Shown here piece after piece: positions 32,851 through 40,017 of a stretch of 40,017 nt of DNA. The stretch's first letter is position 1. Every line of letters begins with the position of its first letter. The notes beneath the pieces were generated by a model. It made no database searches. It saw nothing but the letters and a program-made list of their open reading frames with translations, and was not told where the DNA came from. The position numbers and the translations under genes are program-made. The stretch lies in assembly GCA_002010305.1 (NCBI GenBank), contig MTND01000008.1, positions 36,168 through 76,184 on the forward strand, given 5' to 3'. Source of the stretch: Archaeoglobi archaeon JdFR-42 (GTDB lineage Archaea > Halobacteriota > Archaeoglobi > Archaeoglobales > JdFR-42).

Positions 32851-33684
32851 ATGATGAAATACGTGTCCCCCTTTGAACGTTTGTCTGTTGGCATCCTTAT
32901 CCTCATAGGCCTGGGCTTATTTTTTGTTTCCCTGATGTCCCTGTATAACGATTTCTATAATAACAGGCCTTTAGTCTACTTAGCTTTCGATGTTATTATT
33001 TTAGGTCTGTCGGTCATTATTATTGGAGGAGCCCTCAGGATCTATAAACGAATTTTAATTCTCTCTGCCATGACAGATTACGCTTTCAATAACATTGTTT
33101 ATGAGAGACTTAAACCCATTCTCGAAACGATTGCTGTATCAAGTATAAAACTAGATGAAATGCGAGAAGAGGTCAAAAGACTTCGGACAAAAATAGATAC
33201 CACAGAGAGGGGTATTGCACCCTCTCTTACTCTCGCAAGAAGTGAAACATCCATAAGGCTCATAGCATTCTATATTAAATCCATGATTGTGGTTTTAGTC
33301 TTCTTTGGGATGTACCTTTTCTTCGTGAACTACGATATCCGGTATGAAGCATATCTCTATACATTAATGTACGTTCTGTGGTGGGTCTTTATCACCAATG
33401 AATTCAGAATATTCACACGACTGGAATCCTGGATCTCCCTAGGAATTCCAATCCTTTTGGTTCCTACAGGAGCCATCATAATCCGAACCCTTTTTGGACT
33501 GGTTACTCTCAATGCCATATTGCTTGGATCTACATTGGTATATGGATACCTGTATTACCGGTATGCCAGACACCTCTCAGAAGAGGCGTTAATGCCTACT
33601 GATGGATACAGGGGTGGCAATTTCCTTATTGAATCACTAAAAAGCACATTGATTAGAATGTACCATGGCTTCCGTAAATTGTGA
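32851..33684 (+). CDS. Multi-pass membrane protein with central coiled coil
   Basis: I do not recognise a named family for this 277-residue protein. Two hydrophobic helices (about residues 11-33 and 41-63) are followed by a cytoplasmic helical segment of about 65 residues with a heptad-like charged stretch (KLDEMREEVKRLRTKIDTTERG), then four more hydrophobic helices (about 132-235) and a basic C-terminus. AAGGAGAG precedes the ATG pair. It diverges from the pilin-like operon and converges on the signal peptidase gene (5 bp apart). Position suggests a membrane platform or accessory role for the surface system; this is inference, and it does not resemble TadC/PilC core motifs clearly. Confidence 0.65.
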   Translation: MMKYVSPFERLSVGILILIGLGLFFVSLMSLYNDFYNNRPLVYLAFDVIILGLSVIIIGGALRIYKRILILSAMTDYAFNNIVYERLKPILETIAVSSIKLDEMREEVKRLRTKIDTTERGIAPSLTLARSETSIRLIAFYIKSMIVVLVFFGMYLFFVNYDIRYEAYLYTLMYVLWWVFITNEFRIFTRLESWISLGIPILLVPTGAIIIRTLFGLVTLNAILLGSTLVYGYLYYRYARHLSEEALMPTDGYRGGNFLIESLKSTLIRMYHGFRKL

Positions 33685-33688
33685 ATTC

Positions 33689-34405
33689 CTACAGAGATGT
33701 TCGCCTGTTTCTTGCTTCTAGGTAGAGATACATAGATGCGGCTATGATTGCAATAGCCAAAGCGTAGGACTTAAAAGTCTGAACAAGTCTTTTATAAAAA
33801 GCATATTCTTGGCCAAATGGGCCTATATCTCTCATTTCTCTTGCATCAAGAATAAAGTAAAACCCAACTTTTTTGAGCACTATGGGATGATCTCTAATGA
33901 GTATAGCTTTGGCAAATACATCTGAATTCTGAATAACCCATGAATCTGGCCCAGAAGAATCACCCCCAGTATATATTCCCCTATCCATCACTTTTAGGAC
34001 TCTATGAACAATTGGGTACTGGAAGTCCGGCCTTTTGAACATAATTATATCTCCCTCAGTTACACTTCCAGTAACCAGTGATTGCATGAGCACTATATCG
34101 CCCCTCTCGAAAGCTGGATACATGCTGTCTGATGTAACCACTACCCAGAACACTTTTCCACTAAGAGCCAAATAGAACATAACACCGAGGATGATTATAG
34201 AGATGATCAACCCCACACTAGATTTCTCATGTTCTCTAGTTTTTTCAACAAACCGTCGAATTTGATCTTTCTTCCGGATAGACTGGAAAAACATAGAAAC
34301 AGACTCTTTCCTAGCATTCAGGATTCTCGAAAATCCTACGGCATATACACCGAGAAGGATAAAAAAAACGAGAGCTACTATAGCCAGAATTAAAAAGTAT
34401 CTCAT
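33689..34405 (-). CDS. Signal peptidase I, archaeal S26B type, with extra membrane helices
   Basis: This 238-residue protein has the S26B catalytic pattern: TSDSMYPAFERGDIVLMQ with Ser94 as nucleophile, YPIVHRVLKV with His134 replacing the bacterial lysine, and YTGGDSSGPDSW with the Asp group. It cleaves Sec signal peptides outside the membrane. Beyond the usual helix before Ser94 (about 64-82), it has an N-terminal helix (1-22) and a C-terminal helix (213-230), so it is larger than the standard archaeal Sec11. ATG 34405 follows GGTGAAGGTGG; the frame from 34459 is probably leader. A TATA box (ATATATAAAATAT, minus strand) lies near 34470-34482. It may serve the surface proteins next door. Confidence 0.85.
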   Translation of the reverse strand: MRYFLILAIVALVFFILLGVYAVGFSRILNARKESVSMFFQSIRKKDQIRRFVEKTREHEKSSVGLIISIIILGVMFYLALSGKVFWVVVTSDSMYPAFERGDIVLMQSLVTGSVTEGDIIMFKRPDFQYPIVHRVLKVMDRGIYTGGDSSGPDSWVIQNSDVFAKAILIRDHPIVLKKVGFYFILDAREMRDIGPFGQEYAFYKRLVQTFKSYALAIAIIAASMYLYLEARNRRTSL

Positions 34406-34668
34406 GTAACCACCTTCACCCTGACATACTTTATGGAGACATTTTTTCGCTATCTCCACTCCAGATCATATTTTATATATCAGAATTTCAACCCACTCCA
34501 ATAAAAACTTTTTTAATGCAACAAGATTTTAAAATACAACTACATATTTTTCAGATGCAATTGTTTGCCAGCTCTGATGCCTACAATTAGAAAGTTTTTT
34601 AAAAGAAAGAACCCATTACCAAACAGGGGTAAATACGTTTCATATAAAGTACTGAGAGGTTGAAATTC

Positions 34669-36594
34669 GTGAATGAAAAAATCAGGAGGGGCCAGTTAGG
34701 ATTAGCTATAACAATCTTTTTCTTAATCTCTGTTATTCCTGTGACTGCAATAAACCCTCATGATGTTAATGTTTCTCTGGTCAATAATGTATTTGAGTTT
34801 GGAATTTACTCCAAAAGATGGGTTGATACCTATAATCCTGGTGAAAAAATACAGCTATATGTGGATGTGAAAAATATAAACAATTACAGAGCTGTTGCAG
34901 TAGATTTTGTAGCTATCGTGGTAGATCCTAACGACTATGTAGTCTGGGCTGGCAGTAAAAGAATAACCGAACTGGGGTATACAGACAGAATTTACTATAT
35001 ATTCAACATCTCAGTAGATGAAAACTGGATTGACGGGGAATACAGAATTGACGTATACGTGTTCAATGTTCTAGACGATATTTCCACTTACTCAATGTAT
35101 GCTGATCTCTATAAACAGGCTCTTTTCGGGAAATATAACCCAAAAATATTCACTAAGGACCGAGAGAGCTCAGAATACGTCAAAAAAAGTGTAACATTTA
35201 CTGTAGACAAGAATTTCAATACAGAACCGCCCTATACCCTTATACTAGTAGAAGGAAAGTTAAAAGCTGTAGAACTCCCTGAAAAAGTATCCAACACTCT
35301 TAAAATAACAATTTTAAACACCCAGAGTGAAAGTAAAGAGGTTACCCTCACACTTATGGTTGACCGTAAAGAGGGTGAGAGCAAAACAACTACAATACCA
35401 CCTTATAGCACAAAAGAAGTAGAACTGGAGATTAAACCTCTTCCACTCGGAAAACATTCAATAGAGGTTATTGCAACAGGAGCTAGGCATCAATACACAT
35501 ATGGTTTGATGCCAGTCCTTTTACCGCCCATTCTGAATTACGAAAAACTATATGTCGGAGAGGTTATCAACGGGGGAGAGATAGTATATAGTGACAACTC
35601 CTATATCCTTGGAGCCATAAACATCTCTATCAAAAACGATATTCAGGATATGAAGGAAATACAGGATCTCGTTAACAAGATGTTTTCTGAAAATACCTAC
35701 AATGCTCTTGCAGCGGAAAAGACCTTAACAAACATTTTTGCATACCTCTGGAAAAAACATAACGGGAGAGGTGAATTAGATGTTGCCATTTATAAAGGTT
35801 CTGACCAACGGGCAGAATTAATCCTCCCTGCCATCATCTCAAAGATTGAGGAAGACTCCAAAGCTCCAATAACATTTTGGGGCACTGTAGGACCAGAAAT
35901 CCCTGAGAACATTGATATATTGGTCCTAGTCGGAAAACATGTAAAAATCACACCCCAATTAGCAAATTTCTTGGAAAATGGAGGTCATATAATAGTAGAT
36001 GACACAACAGGGAGCCTCATTGATTCCGGAATCAGAGAGACCATAGATCAAGAACTTAAAAGGATTCTAGATGGATGGAAAGGGTGGAAACCTGCAAAAC
36101 CTGGCCATCCGATATATAACGCTTTTTATGATACGAGGGTGAACAGATCTGTGGAAATTAAACTAAAATCTGAATTAAAATACCCACCGGAATTCAAGAT
36201 TAGCGATTTAGAAGTACAAGCCTTTATAGCCGAAGTCAATAAGAGTGTCCCGATTTCATTCAAAGTATTTAACAATGGAGGGTATGGGGCTGAGGATATC
36301 ATCCTTACTGTGAATGGAGAAGAAATTTACAAAGAAAAAGTAGCCCTAGATACCGGAGAAGAGAAAATAATTACTTTAACTTATACCCCCACCAAGGAAG
36401 GGGCTTACAAAGTTGAAATTAAAAATGGTCCCTCTAAAGTATTCTTTGCAAAAGAAAAAGAGAAACCACCAGTTTCCAAAGAAACTCCAGTACCAACACC
36501 TGTTAAGGAGAAAAGAGAAGGAGCAGGACTAGTGGTCGTGGTGGCAGGTATATTTGCAGTGCTGGTAATACTCAGAATATTCTTACGGGAATAA
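34669..36594 (+). CDS. Large surface protein with GATase-like and CARDB-type domains
   Basis: This protein of about 641 residues starts at GTG 34669 (Shine-Dalgarno GAGAGGTTG at proper distance). The N-terminus IRRGQLGLAITIFFLISVIPVTA can be read as a signal peptide or a GQL-type pilin-like segment. Residues about 40-130 and 195-265 look like beta-sandwich domains; about 370-470 contains a flavodoxin/GATase-like segment (NIDILVLVGKHVKITPQLANFLENGGHIIVDD); about 525-605 is a CARDB-like adhesion domain (VPISFKVFNNGGYGAEDIILTV split as PISFKVFNNGG and AEDIILTVNGEE). A Pro/Glu/Lys linker precedes a C-terminal membrane helix and a short basic end. It is a cell-surface protein; its partner is unknown. 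Confidence 0.68.
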   Translation: MNEKIRRGQLGLAITIFFLISVIPVTAINPHDVNVSLVNNVFEFGIYSKRWVDTYNPGEKIQLYVDVKNINNYRAVAVDFVAIVVDPNDYVVWAGSKRITELGYTDRIYYIFNISVDENWIDGEYRIDVYVFNVLDDISTYSMYADLYKQALFGKYNPKIFTKDRESSEYVKKSVTFTVDKNFNTEPPYTLILVEGKLKAVELPEKVSNTLKITILNTQSESKEVTLTLMVDRKEGESKTTTIPPYSTKEVELEIKPLPLGKHSIEVIATGARHQYTYGLMPVLLPPILNYEKLYVGEVINGGEIVYSDNSYILGAINISIKNDIQDMKEIQDLVNKMFSENTYNALAAEKTLTNIFAYLWKKHNGRGELDVAIYKGSDQRAELILPAIISKIEEDSKAPITFWGTVGPEIPENIDILVLVGKHVKITPQLANFLENGGHIIVDDTTGSLIDSGIRETIDQELKRILDGWKGWKPAKPGHPIYNAFYDTRVNRSVEIKLKSELKYPPEFKISDLEVQAFIAEVNKSVPISFKVFNNGGYGAEDIILTVNGEEIYKEKVALDTGEEKIITLTYTPTKEGAYKVEIKNGPSKVFFAKEKEKPPVSKETPVPTPVKEKREGAGLVVVVAGIFAVLVILRIFLRE

Positions 36595-36606
36595 GGTGAT
36601 GAACTG

Positions 36607-36948
36607 GTGAATCCCGGAAAAGATGAGTTATTGTCTGAGGTGGAAAAAACAGTATTGAAGGCCATCATTCTGGGAGAAAAGACCATAACAGGAATCAGTG
36701 AGAGGACTGGATATCCCGAACTGATTGTGGAAAAGGGTCTTGAGCTTCTCATTCAGAGAGGACTTATCCATAATAGCCTGATCCCGACAGATAAAGCCTT
36801 TAAATTGGCCCTTCCACCCAGAAAAGATTACATATTTCAAGGACTATCGTATCACAGAAACTATAGAACACTATTTATAGAAATTATGTTACTAATTACC
36901 TTTCTTGCCCTGATAGGAGTTACTTTGAGGTATTTCAATAAAATGTAG
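36607..36948 (+). CDS. Membrane-anchored winged-helix protein
   Basis: This 113-residue protein has an N-terminal winged-helix domain (VEKTVLKAIILGEKTITGIS, then ERTGYPELIVEKGLELLIQRG; about residues 10-62) and a single C-terminal hydrophobic helix (about 87-107, LFIEIMLLITFLALIGVTL) ending in a short basic tail. The start is GTG 36607 behind AAGGTGAT; the earlier ATG at 36599 is closed at once by TGA. It follows the large surface-protein gene by 12 bp, so it is probably co-transcribed. A membrane-bound DNA-binding regulator reporting surface state is a reasonable but unproven idea. Confidence 0.68.
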   Translation: MNPGKDELLSEVEKTVLKAIILGEKTITGISERTGYPELIVEKGLELLIQRGLIHNSLIPTDKAFKLALPPRKDYIFQGLSYHRNYRTLFIEIMLLITFLALIGVTLRYFNKM

Positions 36949-37015
36949 CGATTTTCAAGAACTATCCAGGATGGAGGGGAAGAGCATAACACATATCTGA
37001 CAAAAGGAAGGGGCT

Positions 37016-37438
37016 TTACCATTCAACTACAGCCTTATCCCGTGCTAATGTCTCGCCTGATGCATCTCTTGCTTCAATTACCAGTACAACTTTTTCTCCG
37101 TTGGCAGGTAGTTTCTCAGGATTATATGTAAAAAATACTGTAATATTATCTCCCTCTTCATCTACTGGAACGTATACACTATCAGAGATCCCTTTGGAGT
37201 AAATAGAAAAGATATGTATTCCCGGAAAAGGAGGCTGTCTATACATCTTGATTTCAGATGGACTTACATTTACCTTTTCCACATTATTTATTTTAATTAT
37301 ATGAGTCTCATTAACCACATAATGCATGAAAGAGACCCTGAAAGCTGGAATCGCTTCTTCATCTTTTTTAATATCAAGACACCCGGCAATCACCAGTGAG
37401 AAGATGAGGAAAGATGATGCAAGTAGTTCCCATTTCAT
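37016..37438 (-). CDS. Small lipoprotein
   Basis: This 140-residue protein has a signal peptide with a lipobox (SLVIAGC; Cys at about residue 20), then a charged linker (DIKKDEEAI) and a beta-rich domain of about 105 residues (FRVSFMHYVVNETHIIKI; KVVLVIEARDASGETL). The end looks like an immunoglobulin-like fold. No named family is recognised. It begins 5 bp after the multihaem cytochrome gene and is its operon partner, so it may help anchor or assemble the cytochrome at the outer face of the membrane. Confidence 0.68.
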   Translation of the reverse strand: MKWELLASSFLIFSLVIAGCLDIKKDEEAIPAFRVSFMHYVVNETHIIKINNVEKVNVSPSEIKMYRQPPFPGIHIFSIYSKGISDSVYVPVDEEGDNITVFFTYNPEKLPANGEKVVLVIEARDASGETLARDKAVVEW

Positions 37439-37443
37439 ACCCT

Positions 37444-38061
37444 TTACCCCAACAACGTCCGCAAAAACCCAAGGATTATATCCAGTAAGGACGGGGGAGC
37501 CTGTTTTATTACTTTAGCTTCTGGCTCTAGAGGGAGAGTTGAACTCTTCACCCCTTCCAGTTCTTCAGGGGTGAACTTTTTAACTACCTCTCCATGGCAG
37601 AAGACACACACCTCATCCAATATTTCATTATGGACATCATGAGGTGTACCTTTATGACAGAAATTACACTGGGTTGTATCTGCTGGGATCGAAATATCCT
37701 TGGACCCATGGCATTTCTGGCATTGTATATTTTCATGGACTGTATGATACTGCCTAATGGATACTTGAGATAGCTCTGCTTTGCTGGAAATATGGCATTT
37801 CACACAGGGTTCAGAATCATGAAGATCAGACAGCTTTTTGGAGCTGAGGACATTCGGATCTTGCCATATATCTCTTTGATGACAGCTACACCCTGAAAAC
37901 TTATCAAACAATTGTTTTGAATCAAGGGTATTGTAATGGCATTCAAAACACAGCTCACCTTTTCCGTGCCAGAAGGTTCCAGGTCTTTTAAATTCTGCCG
38001 CAATAACAGGAGAAATAGTGATAATAAGAGCGAATACGATGAGTATGATTCGCATAAACAT
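37444..38061 (-). CDS. Multihaem c-type cytochrome (5 CXXCH + 1 CXCH)
   Basis: This 205-residue protein has an N-terminal signal peptide (RIILIVFALIITISPVIAA), then haem motifs CFECH, CVKCH, CQKCH, CNFCH and CVFCH, and one odd CSCH (in FSGCSCHQRD) between the first and second. Extra histidines (TVHENIQ, TPHDVH) may be sixth ligands. A hydrophobic C-terminal segment (SLLDIILGFLRTLLG) could anchor it. Such cytochromes carry electrons outside the cytoplasmic membrane in anaerobic archaea. Two ATGs are possible (38061, 38055); a TATA-like CTTTTTTATC (minus strand, 38077-38086) would put the start site very near them. The lipoprotein gene follows after 5 bp. Confidence 0.88.
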   Translation of the reverse strand: MFMRIILIVFALIITISPVIAAEFKRPGTFWHGKGELCFECHYNTLDSKQLFDKFSGCSCHQRDIWQDPNVLSSKKLSDLHDSEPCVKCHISSKAELSQVSIRQYHTVHENIQCQKCHGSKDISIPADTTQCNFCHKGTPHDVHNEILDEVCVFCHGEVVKKFTPEELEGVKSSTLPLEPEAKVIKQAPPSLLDIILGFLRTLLG

Positions 38062-38104
38062 AGTTTACTTTTGTCTGATAAAAAAGTTTCGAATTGAGAA
38101 AGGG

Positions 38105-38113
38105 ATAAATATC
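38105..38113 (+). promoter_or_regulatory. TATA box for the MinD-type ATPase gene
   Basis: ATAAATATC is centred about 35 nt before the ATG at 38144, predicting a leader of about 8 nt. The divergent cytochrome promoter lies within the same 82-bp gap. Confidence 0.45.
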
Positions 38114-38143
38114 GTTAAAAATAACCTTAAAAAGGGCCAGGGA

Positions 38144-38902
38144 ATGACCGTCATTGCAATCTGTTCAGGGAAAGGAGGAGTGGGAAAGACTACTATATCT
38201 GCAAACCTGTCTGTGGCGTTATCCATGCTCGGGAAAACCGTTGCCATTGATGGCGACATAGCTCTCCCGAACCTACATACTTTCTTTGGTTTTGATGAAC
38301 CTTTTGTAACCATTCTGGATGTACTAAAAGATCCATCATACCTCGTTGAAGCTACATACCGCGTTAATCATAATCTATATATGCTTCCATCTTCCCCTTC
38401 TGTTAAGACACTGGAAGAAGTAAAATTAGATAGATTTAATGAAGTTGTTCAGACTCTCAGGAAAAGCTTTTCATTTATTATCATTGATGTAGCCGCAGGA
38501 CTCAGCAAATACGCCATGATACCCATGCTCAGTTCAGATCAGGTGTTTCTTGTAGTTAATCCTGAAAAAGCTTCTATCCTTGATGCTCAGAAAGTGAAGA
38601 AAATAGCGGAAATCTCTGGACTGGAAACCCAAGGAATAATAATAAACCGCTACACTGGACAGAAAGAGACAGTGAGATATGCTGAAAGGATGATTGGGCC
38701 GATTGCTGGAATAATTCGTGAATCTCGGCTGGTTTCCAAATGCTGGAGTTCCGGGATTCCAGTAGTTTTAAAAAAACCGAGATCAGGTATTGCAAAAGAT
38801 TTTATAGCCCTTTCATTAACACTTCTTGGAAAAAATATTCCAGTAAAACCCTATGGGAAAGTAAAAGCCCTTGTGAAAAGAGTGGTAGATTGGTATGCCT
38901 GA
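38144..38902 (+). CDS. MinD/ParA-family P-loop ATPase
   Basis: This 252-residue protein has the deviant Walker A SGKGGVGKTT (residues 8-17), Walker A' VAIDGDIALPNLH, and a Walker B-like FIIIDVAAGLS, then QVFLVVNPEKASILDAQK and GIIINRYTG typical of MinD. MinD/ParA ATPases dimerise on ATP and position protein complexes at membranes or DNA. The C-terminus carries a basic amphipathic stretch (KALVKRVVDWYA) that could be a membrane-targeting sequence. ATG 38144 is the start by family alignment; the frame from 38018 overlaps the divergent cytochrome gene. It overlaps the next small gene by 8 bp. Confidence 0.88.
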   Translation: MTVIAICSGKGGVGKTTISANLSVALSMLGKTVAIDGDIALPNLHTFFGFDEPFVTILDVLKDPSYLVEATYRVNHNLYMLPSSPSVKTLEEVKLDRFNEVVQTLRKSFSFIIIDVAAGLSKYAMIPMLSSDQVFLVVNPEKASILDAQKVKKIAEISGLETQGIIINRYTGQKETVRYAERMIGPIAGIIRESRLVSKCWSSGIPVVLKKPRSGIAKDFIALSLTLLGKNIPVKPYGKVKALVKRVVDWYA

Positions 38903-39179
38903 TGAAAAAAAGGAAAAGAAAATTGTTGATGCACTGATGGAAAATGGAGAATGGACTGGTGGTCATGGAAAAAAAGATAGGACCATTCTTCCAACAAGAA
39001 GAGATACTGTCATTTCCTCTGTAGCCCTTGAAACTTCTCTTCCTGAATTATCTCCTTACGCTCATGATCTTCTGAAAAAGTCGAAGAGAGGTGTAGGACT
39101 GATTTTAATTGATGTTGCTATTCTGATTGTTGGTATTATCCTATTGATACTCCTGTTACAGTATGGAGGGATAATATAA
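38895..39179 (+). CDS. Small tail-anchored membrane protein
   Basis: This 94-residue protein has a charged N-terminal part (MPDEKKEKKIVDALMENGEW) followed by about 40 polar residues (LPELSPYAHDLLKKSKRG), then a single C-terminal hydrophobic helix (about residues 68-91). No family is recognised. It starts inside the MinD gene (8-bp overlap), so the two are almost certainly made together; a MinD partner that brings it to the membrane is the simplest reading. Confidence 0.65.
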   Translation: MPDEKKEKKIVDALMENGEWTGGHGKKDRTILPTRRDTVISSVALETSLPELSPYAHDLLKKSKRGVGLILIDVAILIVGIILLILLLQYGGII

Positions 39180-39267
39180 AGAGTTACTACTAAAGACAAT
39201 GAATGAGTGAGGTTTTTAGCAGTTCCATGCCACTAAAAGAGCCTTGTTTTTTATCGTTATCATAGAA

Positions 39268-40017
39268 CTAATTTATATTTCTGGTCATCCAGTTTGTAGT
39301 TTCATTAGCCTTGGGTTCCCGATATATGGTGGAATTAATATAATATCCTGAGTTGTGACACCCACAGTTAGTTGTCGGAAGGTAAGAAGTATGTGTTAGA
39401 GACAAGTGGCATGAGATGCATATATCACCTTCGGCTAATGAAGGATAATTCAAGAATTGTGGGTAGAAATACGTTGAATTATGATGTCCCCTACCAGGAG
39501 TCTCATTGACTGGAGGATATGGTCCCTGAGAGGAGTGGCATGATGTGCATCGAATCTTTTCAGCGGCATGTACTTCTTCGACATGAACTGCTGAATAGCT
39601 GGCAAATGTTTGATTAAAGTGGCAGCTTATACACCAATCATTGTCTACAGGCATTGTTTGATGAATACCTGGGTCCTGACCTTTGTCTGTCACATCTCCA
39701 GCATGCTGTCTACCTATTGAACTCCCTAATCCCCCCTTGTATATATTCTCATGACAATAAATACATGTGATATTTGACAAAGGAACTAGAGTATGCTTGG
39801 ATCCCTCTCTGTTAAGGATGACGTTATAACTTCTGTTTGGTCCAAATTCTACATTTAATATCTGAAAAAGCAATCCATCTGTTGAACTGCCGTCTGTGTA
39901 AATTGACACATTTACATATTCCGGATACTGAAAAGTCAAATTTATATCAAATCCAGTATGACAGCTTAAACAGGCTTCATTCTCTCCCTTTGCAGCAGAG
40001 AAGTTGTTTGAGTCGAT
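39268..40017 (-). CDS. Multihaem c-type cytochrome (partial, N-terminus beyond window)
   Basis: The frame is open to the window edge; 249 residues are visible. Haem motifs in order: CLSCH, CIYCH, CISCH, CTSCH and CISCH, then an odd CGCH (TNCGCHNSG) near the C-terminus. Surrounding histidines (QHAGD, VHVEEVHAAEK, GHHNSTYF) may serve as axial ligands. Before the second motif lies a beta-rich part with NIS/NVS-type sequons, so it is extracytoplasmic. The signal peptide and possibly more haems lie outside. A frame starting at TTG 39939 would omit the first CXXCH, so the gene clearly continues upstream. It converges on the tail-anchored protein gene. Confidence 0.85.
   Translation of the reverse strand: MDSNNFSAAKGENEACLSCHTGFDINLTFQYPEYVNVSIYTDGSSTDGLLFQILNVEFGPNRSYNVILNREGSKHTLVPLSNITCIYCHENIYKGGLGSSIGRQHAGDVTDKGQDPGIHQTMPVDNDWCISCHFNQTFASYSAVHVEEVHAAEKIRCTSCHSSQGPYPPVNETPGRGHHNSTYFYPQFLNYPSLAEGDICISCHLSLTHTSYLPTTNCGCHNSGYYINSTIYREPKANETTNWMTRNIN

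Noticed and set aside
38018-38143. Long N-terminal extension of the MinD-type ATPase
   Set aside because: It runs antisense over the start of the multihaem cytochrome gene and across the shared promoters. MinD proteins begin a few residues before the deviant Walker A, matching ATG 38144.

Overview
The window comes from an archaeon. It carries a group II chaperonin (thermosome), a BpsA-type branched-polyamine synthase, a MtrH-family methyltransferase, an archaeal S26B signal peptidase, pilin-like proteins with archaeal type IV N-termini, and AT-rich TATA-box promoters, several placed for leaderless or nearly leaderless mRNAs. Branched polyamines hint at a thermophile. Multihaem cytochromes, a corrinoid methyl-transfer cluster and the absence of methyl-CoM genes in the window point to an anaerobic Euryarchaeote of the Archaeoglobi / Methanosarcinia / Syntropharchaeia sphere. 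I cannot place it more precisely, and this placement is inference. DNA is moderately AT-rich throughout. I found no insertion sequence, integrase, CRISPR array, tRNA or rRNA.

Layout. 1-6449: a partial Leu/Val-type amino acid dehydrogenase diverges from a complete branched-chain amino acid ABC transporter (livJ-H-M-G-F) whose operon ends in a SpoIIM-family membrane protein; together they look like import and oxidative deamination of branched-chain amino acids. 6499-11019: housekeeping and regulatory genes (bpsA, an HTH regulator, the thermosome, a possible V4R-like protein), followed by an intergenic region rich in inverted repeats. 11284-13009 (minus): two tandem, strongly diverged luciferase-like (F420/flavin) proteins. 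13041-17338 (plus): a hypothetical gene, then a biosynthetic run with a LeuA/CimA-type synthase, a TatD nuclease lacking a standard start codon, a NYN-domain protein and a dihydropteroate-synthase-like enzyme.

17438-24475 (minus) is the most striking metabolic region: an MFS importer, a corrinoid protein, a zinc-type UroD/MtaA-family methyltransferase, an MBL-fold hydrolase, a stand-alone MtrH and a DHDPS-family aldolase, next to an IclR regulator and a 4-oxalocrotonate-tautomerase-like protein. The arrangement resembles known O-demethylation (methoxyaromatic) systems: uptake, methyl transfer to a corrinoid protein, then transfer to tetrahydromethanopterin. Three copies of a near-palindromic motif (T[CT]ACAATKTRAAAM) lie before the MFS operon, before iclR and at the predicted start site of the tautomerase gene, suggesting a local IclR regulon. 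A lipoate-ligase-family gene and a TudS/DUF523-like gene follow.

26372-36948 encodes a cell-surface system: six consecutive minus-strand proteins with pilin-like N-termini, one of them a 907-residue multidomain protein, a membrane protein, a signal peptidase with extra membrane segments, a large surface protein sharing a GATase-like segment with the 907-residue protein, and a membrane-anchored winged-helix protein. 37016-40017 holds a lipoprotein, two multihaem c-type cytochromes (each with five CXXCH plus one odd CXCH motif; the second runs off the window), a MinD-type ATPase and a small tail-anchored protein. A role in surface appendages and extracellular electron transfer is plausible but is inferred from neighbourhood only.
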